A stretch of DNA of 64,000 nt from Acidobacteriota bacterium (GCA_026393755.1 JAPKZO010000029.1:123282-187281), one strand, 5' to 3'; numbered from the stretch's first letter, positions 9,152-19,176 are shown. The notes: generated from the sequence alone by a model not told the origin. Numbers and translations: made by a program.

Positions 9152-12100
9152 ATGGAAGACACGCCGAGAACTGGAGTCAGCGTCGAACAGCCATCATCCC
9201 CGCGGCGGCCTGCCGCAATCGGATTGGCGCTCCTGGCGATCGCGGTACAGGTCGCGCTCGTAGACGCCGCCATTGAGACGTTCCGCGGCGGTTCACCCAT
9301 TCGCTGGTGGGTCGCGCTGCCCGTGATCGTGTTCGTGGCGCTGAGCGCCTGGCTCTGGAGGCCGGGTGGCTCGGCGGCCAGGCGATGGGGCTGGTCCGGC
9401 GCGGCCCCGTGGTCGATTGGTGGACTGCTGGTGCTGCTGGCCGTGACCGCGTGGCTGCCGGAGGGGCAGGTCAACGGCGTGCGGATGGCGCTACAGCCGA
9501 CGTCCACGGTGCTGACGGCAGCGATCGCGCTGGCCGTGATGCTCGCGGCGTATGTGCTCGCGCGCGGGCTCGACTTCCTCCCCAATACCGCAGCGCTTGT
9601 CGCTCGCGGCGTCGCAATCCTCCTGGCGATTTACGCGCTGGCGGCTCTGGGCGTGGCCATCAGGGACCATGCGACCTTCGCATCGCTGTTCCAGGGCGGA
9701 GCGGTCTGGCAGAGACTGCCGCGCTGGCTGCAGGGGACATTCCTCGGCGCACTCGGCCTGTTGCCGCTCGCGATCCTCGCGCAGATCGCGCGATTCGCCG
9801 AAACACTGCGCCGCAAGGCGCCGGTGCGCCTGCTCGTCCACCAGACGACGGCGCTCGTGATGGCCCTGGTGATGGCGGCCTCTGGGCTCGTCGTGCCAGG
9901 AATGAGGGCGACGACAACGGGCGCGGCGACGACAACGGGCGCGGCGACGGCAACGGGCACGGCGACCATGACCAAGTCGGCTGGCGGGCCGCCACCGATG
10001 ATCGGTCCCGCCACCGCCGCCGAGTTCGAGCGGTCAGGCAAGGAGCTGTTCGGCCAGAAGGACCCCGTCGCCGTTGGCGAAGAGTTCGTCCGCGCGGCCG
10101 AACGCGAGCTGAGCCGGCCCGGCGTCGATCCTTCCGACGTTGGCGCTCGTGCAGTCGCGCTCGGCCGCGACACCGCAAAGATCTTCGAGTTCCTCCGCGA
10201 CCAGGTCGCCCTCGAGCCGTACACCGGCGTCCTTCGCGGCGCGCGGGGGACACTCGCCGCCGCGGCCGGGAACGCGCTCGACCGCGCCCTGCTGGCGCAG
10301 GCGCTGCTCGATGCCAGCGGCGTCGAATCCCGGGTCGTGGCGGGCAAGCTCACCAGCGCCCAGGCCGACGGCCTGCTGGCCCGCTACCTCACGGCCGGGC
10401 CCGCCGGGAGCATCCTCAGCGGCAGCAACGGCAAGCCATCGGCCGCGTCGCTCGACGCCGCCGCGCGCGACGTCGCCGCCAAGGCGGGGGTGCCGCCCGA
10501 AGCAGTCGCCGCGGCCCTGCGCCGCTCGGGGCAGCGTTCCGAGGCCTTCTGGTGGAAGGCCGACGAGCAGCGGGCCGCCAGCCTCGAGTTCCTCACCAGC
10601 CAACTGCGCAAGGGCGGCGTGAGGGCACCGGGAGACGGCCAAGCCGCGCTCACGATGCTCCGCGACCGATTGAAGGAACACTACTGGGTCCAGGCGAAGG
10701 GCCCAAGCGGTGCCTGGACGGAATTCGACCCGAGCTTCCCCGACTCCCGTCCCGGCGCGTCCTTCGCGTCCGACCCGATCGTCCTGCCGAAGATCCCGGC
10801 CGACCGCTTCCACAGGTTCGAACTGCAACTCGTCTACCGGACCCAGTCGGGCAGCAAGCCCAAGCCGGAAGTCCTCATAAAACGAGAACTGGCGTCCGCC
10901 GACGCCCTGTTCGTGCCCCTGGAGCTTCGAATCCAGCCGGGCGAAGCGATCGCCGACAGCAAGGCTCTGCGGGCGATGGATGCACGCCAGCGAGCCGACA
11001 CGCTCCGGAAGATCAAGCGGTTCCAAGTCCTGCTACGCGCGGGAGCCAGCGTGTCTGGAGGGCGTGGATTCGACCTCGAGGGCCACACGTTCGACGCATC
11101 GGCGGGGCCGTCGAGCGGATCCGCGCAGGGCCTGATGGGCGGCATGCTCGGGTTCGGCGCCGAGCCCGAACCGGCCAGTTTCCTCGACCTCCAGATCGTT
11201 GTCCGCTTGAGCGGGCCCGGCCGCGTGACGATGACGCAGACACGCACGATCGTTCGCGCGGCCGATACCAAGTCGCCGACCTTCGCGCCGCCGATCGGCG
11301 AATGGCAGATGCTGATCCAGCCCCAATGGATCTCGCCGGACTTGGCGGGCTTCCAGATCCTGAACTACCTGACCGCCCTGACCAAGGGCGTGACCGCCGC
11401 GATGAAGGCCCGGAAGGGCCTGGGGGCAGTCACACTGCCGGCCCCCATCCCGCAGCAACTGCTGCAGTTCGCCCTGCTCCGGCAGAACGCCACGGCGGGC
11501 ATCCTGGCCGGGCAGCCTGGCCTGCGGGCGTTCGTCGGCAGTCCGATGCTCACGATCGCGGGCCATCGGCTCGCCGAGCTGCGCCCAGACGAAGGGATCA
11601 TCGCCGCCGAGCGCACGATCGACATCGTCGAGAACGCGGCCCGGTTCGTGACGAAGGACCCGCAATCGCAGGCCCCCTTCGATGCGGCCCTCGGCCAGGG
11701 CGTCGCCGATTGCACACTCGAGCAGCGTCTCCTGGAGGACGCGTTCCCCGAGTCGGCGACAACCTCCGGCTTGACCATCTTCGACCGTGCGAGGCTCGAG
11801 GGGCGCCAGGCGGTGCTGGCCCGTGCACAGGACACCGACGCGCTGCGGGCGGCTGGCCTGGCCGACACGGACATGGAGTGGATCGGCGCCAACGAGTCGC
11901 CGCAGGCGCGCCTTCTCGTCGCGAAGGCGGCGCAGGGCCCGGCGGCCTGGTGGAGCGTCCGGCCGGACGGCACGGCGGTGCTGCGCGTCAGCGGCGGCCA
12001 GGGACAGGCCCTCACGGAACACCAGCAACTGGTGACCGTGAAGGTCCTGGCCTTCCTCATCTGCGCGGTGGAAAGTATCGGCGCCGTCCACGAGTTCGAC

Positions 12101-12262
12101 ACAATAGCGAGCAAGGTCAAGCTGGTGTGGTGCGCCATGGCGACCGGAGTGAGCGCCGGAGTGCTATCACTGGGTATGCACGCGGCATCGTGGGTCCTCC
12201 TTGCCTTGGAAGGCGTGGTGCTACTCGCATCGCAGGCCGCCGAGACCTACGGTGAAGAGTGA
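9152..12262 (+). CDS. Large membrane protein with transglutaminase-like domain lacking the catalytic Cys
   Basis: This 1036-residue protein begins at an ATG behind AGGAGCC. Several transmembrane helices occupy roughly residues 20-250, followed by a short threonine/alanine repeat (TTTGAATTTGAAT). About residues 330-560 resemble a transglutaminase-like fold: an approach helix (FEFLRDQVALEPY), the helix GNALDRALLAQALLDASG where the nucleophile Cys would normally stand, then HYWVQAKGPSGAWTEFDPSF carrying candidate His and Asp. The expected Cys is absent, so peptidase or cross-linking activity is doubtful. The C-terminus has two further hydrophobic segments. It overlaps the next gene in GTGA and probably works with it at the envelope. 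Confidence 0.6.
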   Translation: MEDTPRTGVSVEQPSSPRRPAAIGLALLAIAVQVALVDAAIETFRGGSPIRWWVALPVIVFVALSAWLWRPGGSAARRWGWSGAAPWSIGGLLVLLAVTAWLPEGQVNGVRMALQPTSTVLTAAIALAVMLAAYVLARGLDFLPNTAALVARGVAILLAIYALAALGVAIRDHATFASLFQGGAVWQRLPRWLQGTFLGALGLLPLAILAQIARFAETLRRKAPVRLLVHQTTALVMALVMAASGLVVPGMRATTTGAATTTGAATATGTATMTKSAGGPPPMIGPATAAEFERSGKELFGQKDPVAVGEEFVRAAERELSRPGVDPSDVGARAVALGRDTAKIFEFLRDQVALEPYTGVLRGARGTLAAAAGNALDRALLAQALLDASGVESRVVAGKLTSAQADGLLARYLTAGPAGSILSGSNGKPSAASLDAAARDVAAKAGVPPEAVAAALRRSGQRSEAFWWKADEQRAASLEFLTSQLRKGGVRAPGDGQAALTMLRDRLKEHYWVQAKGPSGAWTEFDPSFPDSRPGASFASDPIVLPKIPADRFHRFELQLVYRTQSGSKPKPEVLIKRELASADALFVPLELRIQPGEAIADSKALRAMDARQRADTLRKIKRFQVLLRAGASVSGGRGFDLEGHTFDASAGPSSGSAQGLMGGMLGFGAEPEPASFLDLQIVVRLSGPGRVTMTQTRTIVRAADTKSPTFAPPIGEWQMLIQPQWISPDLAGFQILNYLTALTKGVTAAMKARKGLGAVTLPAPIPQQLLQFALLRQNATAGILAGQPGLRAFVGSPMLTIAGHRLAELRPDEGIIAAERTIDIVENAARFVTKDPQSQAPFDAALGQGVADCTLEQRLLEDAFPESATTSGLTIFDRARLEGRQAVLARAQDTDALRAAGLADTDMEWIGANESPQARLLVAKAAQGPAAWWSVRPDGTAVLRVSGGQGQALTEHQQLVTVKVLAFLICAVESIGAVHEFDTIASKVKLVWCAMATGVSAGVLSLGMHAASWVLLALEGVVLLASQAAETYGEE

Positions 12263-13209
12263 GAGTGAGGACGCACCCGAGTACCCACCGGGCCTGCCGA
12301 ACCGCCGCGCATCTGGTCCTGTCCGGCGTGCTCGCGGCGGGCGTGGCCTGCGGCCGAGGGGATGTCGTGCTCCTTCTCACCGCCGACGCCGACGGCACTA
12401 TCCGCGCGTGCGCGAGCTGCTCCGCGGGTGGCGGCCTCGGCGACATCTCGAGGAGGGCGACTGCCATCGCCGACCTCCGGCGCGCGAGTCACTCGCTGCT
12501 GCTGGTCGACGCCGGCAACGCCCTGATAGGAGTCGACAGTCTGGGTTCCAGCGGCAGGGTGATCGTCGCCGCGTACAACGCCATGGGCTACGATGCGCTC
12601 AACCTGTCGTATCGCGACTTTCGCCTCGGGAAGGCTCAGACACTCGCGGCGCTCAAGAATGCGACTTTTGCGGTGCTCTCGGCGACCTTGATCGACGATG
12701 CCTCAGGTCGGTTGCTGGCCAAGCCCTTCGTCGTCGTTTCCCGCGGCGGCCGGCGCATCGCCATCGTCGGAGCCACGGAGGTCCCCACCGGCGTGGCGGA
12801 CTTGCCGCACATCAGGTCGCAACTGGCGGGCGTACGGGTGCGACCGCTGCTTGAAGCGCTGGCCGAGTGGCTGCCGCGTGCGAAGTCGGAGTCCGACCAG
12901 ATCGTCCTTCTCTATCACGGCACCGCGGCCGGTCTCGATGCGATTCGCCAGCGACACCCAGGCCAGTTCGCCGCGATTCTCGTGGGCGGCCTCCGGCCCG
13001 ATGATCTTCCCGCGCGTCTCATGCCACCGCTGGTCGGCACGAGCGAGCACGGCAAGCAGATCGCTGAGATCACGTTGGCGGCTGACGGGAGAGCCGCGGT
13101 GTCGCAGATCGATATCGGCGCTGCGTTCGCCCCTGACCAGGGCATCCAGGATCTGGTCAGGTCGTTCCTGCCAGAACCCGCAGGCGAGCGCAAAGAGGCC
13201 CGCAGATGA
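12259..13209 (+). CDS. 5'-nucleotidase/metallophosphatase-like exported protein, active site degenerate
   Basis: This 316-residue protein starts at a GTG that overlaps the previous stop. A hydrophobic signal ends in LAAGVACGRGD, a weak lipobox. The body follows the UshA/SoxB-like 5'-nucleotidase pattern: GGLGDISRRATAIADLRR, SLLLVDAGN, then YNAMGYDALNLSYRDFRLG, which lines up with the family segment that normally contains Asn-His-Glu metal ligands. Here those ligands are replaced (Ser-Tyr-Arg), and the first Asp-x-His metal motif is also not evident. It is probably a binding or structural relative rather than a working phosphatase. Its neighbours suggest an envelope role. Confidence 0.5.
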   Translation: MRVRTHPSTHRACRTAAHLVLSGVLAAGVACGRGDVVLLLTADADGTIRACASCSAGGGLGDISRRATAIADLRRASHSLLLVDAGNALIGVDSLGSSGRVIVAAYNAMGYDALNLSYRDFRLGKAQTLAALKNATFAVLSATLIDDASGRLLAKPFVVVSRGGRRIAIVGATEVPTGVADLPHIRSQLAGVRVRPLLEALAEWLPRAKSESDQIVLLYHGTAAGLDAIRQRHPGQFAAILVGGLRPDDLPARLMPPLVGTSEHGKQIAEITLAADGRAAVSQIDIGAAFAPDQGIQDLVRSFLPEPAGERKEARR

Positions 13210-13297
13210 AGCCCCGTGCAGAGGATCATCAACGCGGATGACAAGTTCGCATTCGACTGTCGATCGGCGTGACCGCGTGACAGGAGGGGCTTGACCC

Positions 13298-14899
13298 ATG
13301 AAGAAGTTCATCATCGCCGTTCTCTGCCTTGTCGTTCTGGCTGGCGCGGGATTCGCTGCGTACCGGCTCGGCCTGCTTGATCGATTCACCGGGACGACGA
13401 GGTCCGGGGAATCGCCGGCAACCGTCGCGACACCAGGCTCACCGACGCCCGGTGATCCCGCCGCGAAAAGTTCACCTTCGGCAACCGGCGCCCAACCAGC
13501 TTCCGCTGTGAGCGATACCGCGCCCGCCTCCGTAGCGAGCGATGCCGCCGAGGCTGCCGCTGCAACGCCCATTCCCCCCGGCCTGGTCGCCACCGCCCAG
13601 GTCGGGCAGTCAATCGCGAACAAGGCGATCGAGGTGCGCGTGACCAACCACCGGACGGCCGCCTCAATCGGCCGCCAGTCCGCAGCCGCGGGCCGGGAGT
13701 TCGTCATCGTCGATACTGCGTGGAAGAGCCTGATCCCGCCTCAGAAGGTGAACCAGAAGAGAGCCTCTGACCGCACGGCCGGCATGGGCAGCCTCGGCTT
13801 CGGCGGCGGCGCCACCGCGCAGGACAAGGCCGCCGACGAGGCGAACACGACGATCGAACAGGTGCCGTTTGCCGTTGGCCCGATGACCAAGCACGTGTGG
13901 CTCGTTGCGGATGGACGGTACACAGAAGGGATCTCCGTCGACGCGACACAAGAGATCGACGGACACCTGCCGACTGGCACCCTCACTATCCCGGGTTTCG
14001 AACAGGTGGTCAGCGGCTCCGTCGCCTTCGAGGTGCCGGCAAACGCGCAATCCCTGGCGCTGCTGTTTCTCGACTCGATCAACGGCCACCTGCTGCTGAC
14101 GATCAAGGGCGCGCCGCCGGTGCTGGCCAGCAGCCTCGGCGGGTCGAGTCGCGCGAACACACTCGTGGACCTGGCGCTGGCGGGCGTGTCCTGGGCGGAC
14201 GCGCCACCATCGGCGGCCGGGATGCGCACGCTCATCGTCGGACTCCGGGGCATCAGCCGGCAGAATGCCATAGTCGACGTGCCGTTCGGCGGGTATGCGT
14301 TTCTGCAGACCGAGCAGGGCTGCCTCGCCGAACCAGACCAGAGAGCCACAGGCTTGACCCGGCAACTCGCGCCGATCGGCCGGTTCCTGCCGTTCGTGCC
14401 GAGCGAAGGCCAGCTCGCGTTCTTGGTTCCGGCGGACACGAAGGCGGCGGCGCTGCTCGTGCGACTCCGGCAGGGCGGTCCGATCGACCTCGCCGTGATG
14501 GGCGCCGTCAAGCCGGCCTGGCCGTCACCCGAGGCGACGATCACGGACGGCGACGTGCTGCGTGTACTGAAACTGCCCGGCACCGCGGTGCCTCCCGGGC
14601 TGCCGGCGGCGCGGTCTGGCAGCGAGCGCATCGCCCTCGACCTGGTCGTCGAGAACCTCCGGTCTGGCGCCGGGATTGACCTGCAGCTCAATCAGCAATT
14701 CCGCCTGGTGGGACCCGACGACAAGCGGTACACGCCTTCGTCTGACAGCGCGCACGCGCCGTGTCGCATGACAGGCAACGTGGTGCCGGCTGGCAGCTCC
14801 CGGCGCTTCACGCTGGTCTTCGACGTGCCGCCCGGCGAGCCGCTGCAGTTCGAGTACCGCGGGTTCAACGTGAAGAGCGAACTCGTCAAGGTGAGGTGA
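13298..14899 (+). CDS. Membrane-anchored protein of unknown function with Ala/Pro/Ser-rich linker
   Basis: This 533-residue protein starts after an AGGAGG site. Residues 1-25 are a single hydrophobic anchor or signal (MKKFIIAVLCLVVLAGAGFA). Residues 35-90 are low-complexity Ala, Pro, Ser and Thr. The remainder is soluble and beta-rich. At the start and end it resembles DUF4352-like beta-sandwich repeats (for example GREFVIVDTAWKSL and the closing FTLVFDVPPGEPLQFEYRGF). I do not recognise a specific family. It ends the co-directional group that begins at 7909 and probably acts outside the cytoplasmic membrane. Confidence 0.5.
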   Translation: MKKFIIAVLCLVVLAGAGFAAYRLGLLDRFTGTTRSGESPATVATPGSPTPGDPAAKSSPSATGAQPASAVSDTAPASVASDAAEAAAATPIPPGLVATAQVGQSIANKAIEVRVTNHRTAASIGRQSAAAGREFVIVDTAWKSLIPPQKVNQKRASDRTAGMGSLGFGGGATAQDKAADEANTTIEQVPFAVGPMTKHVWLVADGRYTEGISVDATQEIDGHLPTGTLTIPGFEQVVSGSVAFEVPANAQSLALLFLDSINGHLLLTIKGAPPVLASSLGGSSRANTLVDLALAGVSWADAPPSAAGMRTLIVGLRGISRQNAIVDVPFGGYAFLQTEQGCLAEPDQRATGLTRQLAPIGRFLPFVPSEGQLAFLVPADTKAAALLVRLRQGGPIDLAVMGAVKPAWPSPEATITDGDVLRVLKLPGTAVPPGLPAARSGSERIALDLVVENLRSGAGIDLQLNQQFRLVGPDDKRYTPSSDSAHAPCRMTGNVVPAGSSRRFTLVFDVPPGEPLQFEYRGFNVKSELVKVR

Positions 14900-15058
14900 C
14901 TCGCCGCCCGGAAGCGATGGCGAAGACGCGGAAGAAACTCAAAGTCATTCCTCGACGGCACCGATGGCCGCCATGTCCGGCGGCGCGGCTGACGCCGTCT
15001 GTTTGCCTGGCGCGACTGTCAGGCGGCGTCGTGCTGTATGAACTGCTCCGCCGGTACC

Positions 15059-15131
15059 GGCTGCTGCCGACGCCTCGCTGAGCGGCCCAATCCCTGGCAC
15101 AGGCTGCTGCCGACGCCTCGCTGAGCGGCCC
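15059..15131 (+). repeat. Tandem 30-bp direct repeat, period 43 bp
   Basis: The 30-bp unit starting GGCTGCTGCCGACGCC occurs at 15059-15088 and again at 15102-15131, separated by 13 bp. It lies in the 279-bp gap between 14899 and 15179, where I find no convincing gene. A possible 54-codon frame from 14917 ends inside the first copy. Confidence 0.8.
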
Positions 15132-15178
15132 GTCTCGCCAGGGCGGTCACCCCAGACATCTGGAGTATCATCGACTCC

Positions 15179-15481
15179 ATGGAAGACGGATCGCCCAGAA
15201 CCGCCTACGATCTCGCGATGGAGCGGCTTCGCAAGAAGGACGCCGACGCCGGTATCGAACACGTCACGCTGACCGACACGCAGAAGGCGGCCATCGCCGA
15301 GGCCCGGAATTTCTGCGAAGCCAAGCTCGCCGAGCGCGAAGTGCTTCACCAGTCCACCGTGCGACGGACCCCGGACCCGGAAGCCCTCAAGCTCATCGAA
15401 GAGAATTACCACCGCGACCGTGAGCGCTTTATCTCCGACCGCGACGCGAAGATCGCCAGGATCCGACGCGGCGACACCTGA
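15179..15481 (+). CDS. Conserved small hypothetical protein (100 residues)
   Basis: This is a highly charged, apparently helical 100-residue protein with no signal or membrane segment. The segments AYDLAMERLRKKDADAG, TDTQKAAIAEARNFCEAK and LAEREVLHQS look like a conserved small protein family I associate with Acidobacteria; this is recall, not a search. It ends 2 bp before the next start, so it is probably co-transcribed with the membrane protein downstream. A TATCAT hexamer 16 bp upstream of the ATG could be a -10 box. The function is unknown. Confidence 0.7.
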   Translation: MEDGSPRTAYDLAMERLRKKDADAGIEHVTLTDTQKAAIAEARNFCEAKLAEREVLHQSTVRRTPDPEALKLIEENYHRDRERFISDRDAKIARIRRGDT

Positions 15482-15483
15482 GC

Positions 15484-17742
15484 ATGGCGCGAGAGATCGT
15501 CAGGATCGCGCAACGCGGCTCGGCGTTCCGGCGCCCTCGTCGTCTGGCCGCGTTCGCCGAAGCGCACGAATGGGTGATCGTTTCCGGAATGATGCTGGCG
15601 TTGTCGATCGCGACGACGTGGCCGCTCGTTCGCGACGCGAGGAAAGCGCTGCCCTCGGATCTGGGCGACCCGCTGCTGAACACGTTCATCCTGGCGTGGG
15701 ATGCGGATCGCATCCTCCACGGCCTCGCCGGACTGTGGAACGCGCCGTTCTTCTTCCCGCTCCAGGACACGCTGGCGCTCTCCGAGCATCTGCTGGGCAT
15801 CGCGCTCTTCACGGCGCCGCTGCAGTGGCTGACGCGCAATCCGGTGCTCGTCTACAACGCCGCGTTTCTCGGTTCGTACGTGCTGGCCGGCACCGGCATG
15901 TACTTCCTGGCGCGCCTGCTGTGGGGACGCCGGGATGCGGCCGCCATCGGCGCGCTCGCGTTTGCGTTTGCTCCGTACCGCGCGGTGCAGGCCTCCCATC
16001 TGCAGGTGTTGATGTCGGGCTGGATGCCGATCAGTCTGTGGGGGCTTCACACGTACTTCAGAACCGGATCGCGGGGCGCGCTGGCCGTGGCGACCACCGC
16101 TTTCGTCGTGCTGGGCTTGTCCAATGGCTACTTCCTGTACTTCTTCGCGCTTCCGGTCGCGGTGCTTGCCGCCGCTGAACTCGCGCGGCGCGCTGTGTCC
16201 GGCCCAGACAGAACGACCACGCCCCTTGCCCGATCCGTCTCCGACCTCGCCATCGCCCTGATCGCCGTCGTCGTCGTCTTCGCGCCGATCGCGGCCGCTT
16301 ACCTCCGTGCGCAGTCCACGCTTGGCCTGCACCGGAGCCTGGGGGAGTTGCGCGAGTTCAGCGCGACGACGGCCGACTATCTCAAGATTCCGCCGGCGCT
16401 CTGGCTGTGGACCAGTCGGCTGGCGAGCGGCACAGCTGAACACAGCCTGTTTCCGGGAGTGTTCACCGTGGGGCTCGCTGTGATCGCGCTCTCGTGGCTC
16501 CGTCGATCGCCGGCCGCATCCGCCACGGCCGGCGACGAGAGCGGCAGGCGGTTTCTGGTGATCGTCTACGTCGTTGTGTGCGCCATCGCCGCGTGGCTGA
16601 CGCTGGGGCCATTTGCGCCCGGACCGTATCGGGCACTGATTGATCTCATGCCCGGGTTCGGCGTCCTTCGTGTGCCCGCCCGCTTCATGGTCATCGTTGC
16701 GCTCGCCCTTGCCGTACTCGCGTCGGCCGGCGCGGCGTGGATTCTGCAGCGGCTGTCCAGAAGGGCGGCGTTCTGTGTGGCGGGGCTGGTGTCGTGCGCG
16801 ATTGTGCTCGAGGGTTACAGTGGCCCGCTACGCATGAAACGATTTGATCCGAGCCAGCCCGGCCGGCAGCGGATCAACGCGTGGCTCGAGAGCGGCCAGC
16901 CGGGCGGCGTGCTCGAGTTGCCCATTTCCGCCGACGACCCGGTTGCGATCACCCTGCCGTATCAGTTCAACACGCTCCTTCACGGTCATCCCATCGTCAA
17001 TGGCTACTCCGGCCATGGATCGGTGCTGCAGAACCTGCTGGGCGGTCCGGGGTCGCCGCTGAATGGCACCGATGCGGACATCGAGGCGACGATTGTCGGA
17101 TTGCGATCAATCGGTGTCCGGTACGTCGTCCTCAACGAGGCTCTTATCGCGCGCTACGGGCAGCCGTCGAGTCCAGACCCGGGCCAGTTCGTCAGGACGC
17201 TTTCGCAGGCGAGCGGCCAGGTGGTCGACACGCGCCACGAGAACAACACCTGGGCGTGGCAGCTTGCTGCGGCACCCGCGCTCGCGCCCGTCGCCTTCGC
17301 GAACCTGTCGCGGGTGACCGCCGACACGTTCAAGGCGTCGGCGTCGTCTGAGCCGAGTGACATCCGGTTCGCCTTCGACAACAGCCTGGTGACGCATTGG
17401 TCGACCATCGCGGGGCAGACCGGCAGCGAGTGGATACGGATCGCCTTTGATCGTGATCGCGACATCGGTTGTCTCGAGTTCGATATGGGACGCGACCACG
17501 CCGGAGAGTACCCGCGTGACGTCGTGATCGAGACCGTGGCCGCCGACGGAAGTCGGCGGAACGTATTTGCCGGGTCGGTCGTGACCCGGCTTATCGAAGG
17601 CATCGGACGGGACGGCCGTTCGTCGAGGGCGCGGATCGAATTGCCGGCGAACCGGGCGCGCGGGTTGTGGATCCGGCAGACCGGTCGCGAGAGCGGGGCC
17701 CCGTGGACGATCGCCGAACTGACAGTCTGGCAGCGTCACTGA
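15484..17742 (+). CDS. Polytopic membrane protein (GT-C-like) with C-terminal discoidin-like domain
   Basis: This 752-residue protein has about ten to twelve hydrophobic helices over residues 35-440 in the style of integral-membrane GT-C glycosyltransferases or related YfhO-like proteins. An early acidic loop (DLGDPLLNTFILAWDADR) could hold a catalytic Asp. Residues 450-600 are soluble and resemble the extracytoplasmic part of such enzymes (LELPISADDPVAITLPYQ). The last 150 residues resemble an F5/8 type C fold (TADTFKASASSEPSDIRFAFDNSL, GSEWIRIAFDRD), probably for sugar binding. A role in transferring sugars to an envelope polymer or protein is inferred. Confidence 0.6.
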   Translation: MAREIVRIAQRGSAFRRPRRLAAFAEAHEWVIVSGMMLALSIATTWPLVRDARKALPSDLGDPLLNTFILAWDADRILHGLAGLWNAPFFFPLQDTLALSEHLLGIALFTAPLQWLTRNPVLVYNAAFLGSYVLAGTGMYFLARLLWGRRDAAAIGALAFAFAPYRAVQASHLQVLMSGWMPISLWGLHTYFRTGSRGALAVATTAFVVLGLSNGYFLYFFALPVAVLAAAELARRAVSGPDRTTTPLARSVSDLAIALIAVVVVFAPIAAAYLRAQSTLGLHRSLGELREFSATTADYLKIPPALWLWTSRLASGTAEHSLFPGVFTVGLAVIALSWLRRSPAASATAGDESGRRFLVIVYVVVCAIAAWLTLGPFAPGPYRALIDLMPGFGVLRVPARFMVIVALALAVLASAGAAWILQRLSRRAAFCVAGLVSCAIVLEGYSGPLRMKRFDPSQPGRQRINAWLESGQPGGVLELPISADDPVAITLPYQFNTLLHGHPIVNGYSGHGSVLQNLLGGPGSPLNGTDADIEATIVGLRSIGVRYVVLNEALIARYGQPSSPDPGQFVRTLSQASGQVVDTRHENNTWAWQLAAAPALAPVAFANLSRVTADTFKASASSEPSDIRFAFDNSLVTHWSTIAGQTGSEWIRIAFDRDRDIGCLEFDMGRDHAGEYPRDVVIETVAADGSRRNVFAGSVVTRLIEGIGRDGRSSRARIELPANRARGLWIRQTGRESGAPWTIAELTVWQRH

Positions 17743-17766
17743 AGATGTGATCGGGTGGAACGCCTG

Positions 17767-19176
17767 CTACCGCGGGGCGAGCACCGTCACCAGCAGCAGG
17801 ACGAGCGGGAACACCACCAGCGCGACCAGGTACGTGTAGCCCATGATGTCGCGGGCCTTCAGACCCAGCAGCGCCAGCGTGGGCAGCATCCAGAACGGCT
17901 GAACCAGGTTGGCGAGCGCTTCGCCGAGATCATAGGTCACCACCATCCAGCCATCCGGCACGCCAAGCACCCGCGCCGACTGCAGGACGTACGGAGCTTC
18001 GATGACCCATTTGGATCCACCAGACGGTACGAAGATGCCCAGCAGCGCGGAGTAGCTGACGATCATGGCCGGATAGAGCGTGGTTGTCGCGAAGTGCACG
18101 AACAGGCCGGCGATCGCCGCCGACAGCGCCGTGCCCGTCATGATGCCGAAGATGCCTCCATAGAACGGAAACTGCAGCAGCACCCCCCAGGTTGCTGGCG
18201 TGGCCTCCTTTACCGCGCGGATCATCGAGGCGGGCGTCCGATGCAGGATCGCCCCCGTCGTCAGCAACAGGAGATTCACCGTGTTCAAGTCGAGCGCGTT
18301 GAGCATGTCCGAGGCCGTCGCGCTCTTTACGACAATCGATCGCACGAGATAGAGCGCCCCGAGCGCGACGAACGGGACCATCAGCCACGGGCTCTGCTCG
18401 AGCCGTTCGCCCGGGCCGGACGGTAGAGGCAGGTCCGGCGACGTCGGGGATCCGAGGTCGATGCCGAGATCCGCGGCTGAGCGTCCGCGTCCTTCTCCCG
18501 GTGCATACAGCCACGCCACCGTGCAGACCACCAGCATCTCGATAGCCACCGCCACGAGGCTTTGCCATCTGAAGATCGTCTCGGTCAGCGGGATTGGCCC
18601 GCCGACGATCTCGGCCAGCCTGGCCGGCATCGACGATGCCCGTGCCATCTGCAGAGCGGCGGATCCGCTCAGGCCCTGCGCCCACACCGTTCCGAGTCCC
18701 AGAAACGCGCTGGCGCCCAGCGCGCGGTAGTCGGCGGCAGGCACTCGCCGGGCGACCTCGCGGGCGAGGATCGCGCTGACAATCAGGCTGAAGCCCCAGT
18801 TGAGGAGCGAACTGCTCATGGCCACCAGGGCCACCAGCAGGACGGCACCCTTTGCGCTTCGCGGCTTGCCCGCCATCCACGTGATCATGCGGAAGATCGG
18901 CGGCGCCGACGCGAGCGTATAACCGCCCACGATGATCATCGCCATCTGGAGCGTGAACGGGATCAGCGACCAGAAGCCATCACCCCAGCTGTCTATGAGG
19001 CGCCCCGGGGCGTCGCGGACGGCCGGGTCTACGGCGAACGCCGCGACAGTGACCAACGCCGTCGCGGCCAGCGCAAAGACGTAGGCGTCTGGCATCCACG
19101 CTTCGGCCAGTGCCGTCGCTCGCGCGGCGAAGCGTTCGAACAGGTTGCCGTCGGATCGAGTAGTCATCTCCCGCAT
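17767..19176 (-). CDS. atoE: AtoE-family short-chain fatty acid transporter
   Basis: This 469-residue permease has about a dozen hydrophobic segments. The N-terminal ATALAEAWMPDAYVFALAAT, the segment SSLLNWGFSLIVSAILAREV, and the C-terminal FVPSGGSKWVIEAPYVL are characteristic of AtoE/YwqG-like short-chain fatty acid transporters. It would take up butyrate, acetoacetate or similar anions. The start is placed at 19176; an ATG at 19167 is an alternative, and upstream in-frame sequence is not family-like. It converges with the gene ending at 17742, leaving 24 bp between them. Confidence 0.85.
   Translation of the reverse strand: MREMTTRSDGNLFERFAARATALAEAWMPDAYVFALAATALVTVAAFAVDPAVRDAPGRLIDSWGDGFWSLIPFTLQMAMIIVGGYTLASAPPIFRMITWMAGKPRSAKGAVLLVALVAMSSSLLNWGFSLIVSAILAREVARRVPAADYRALGASAFLGLGTVWAQGLSGSAALQMARASSMPARLAEIVGGPIPLTETIFRWQSLVAVAIEMLVVCTVAWLYAPGEGRGRSAADLGIDLGSPTSPDLPLPSGPGERLEQSPWLMVPFVALGALYLVRSIVVKSATASDMLNALDLNTVNLLLLTTGAILHRTPASMIRAVKEATPATWGVLLQFPFYGGIFGIMTGTALSAAIAGLFVHFATTTLYPAMIVSYSALLGIFVPSGGSKWVIEAPYVLQSARVLGVPDGWMVVTYDLGEALANLVQPFWMLPTLALLGLKARDIMGYTYLVALVVFPLVLLLVTVLAPR

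Noticed and set aside
14917..15081. Possible 54-codon gene starting MAKTRKKLKV
   Set aside because: It has a weak ribosome site, ends inside a tandem repeat, and its sequence beyond the basic start does not look like a folded protein.
15059..15131. Tandem repeat as a CRISPR array
   Set aside because: There are only two units, a 13-bp spacer, and no cas genes.
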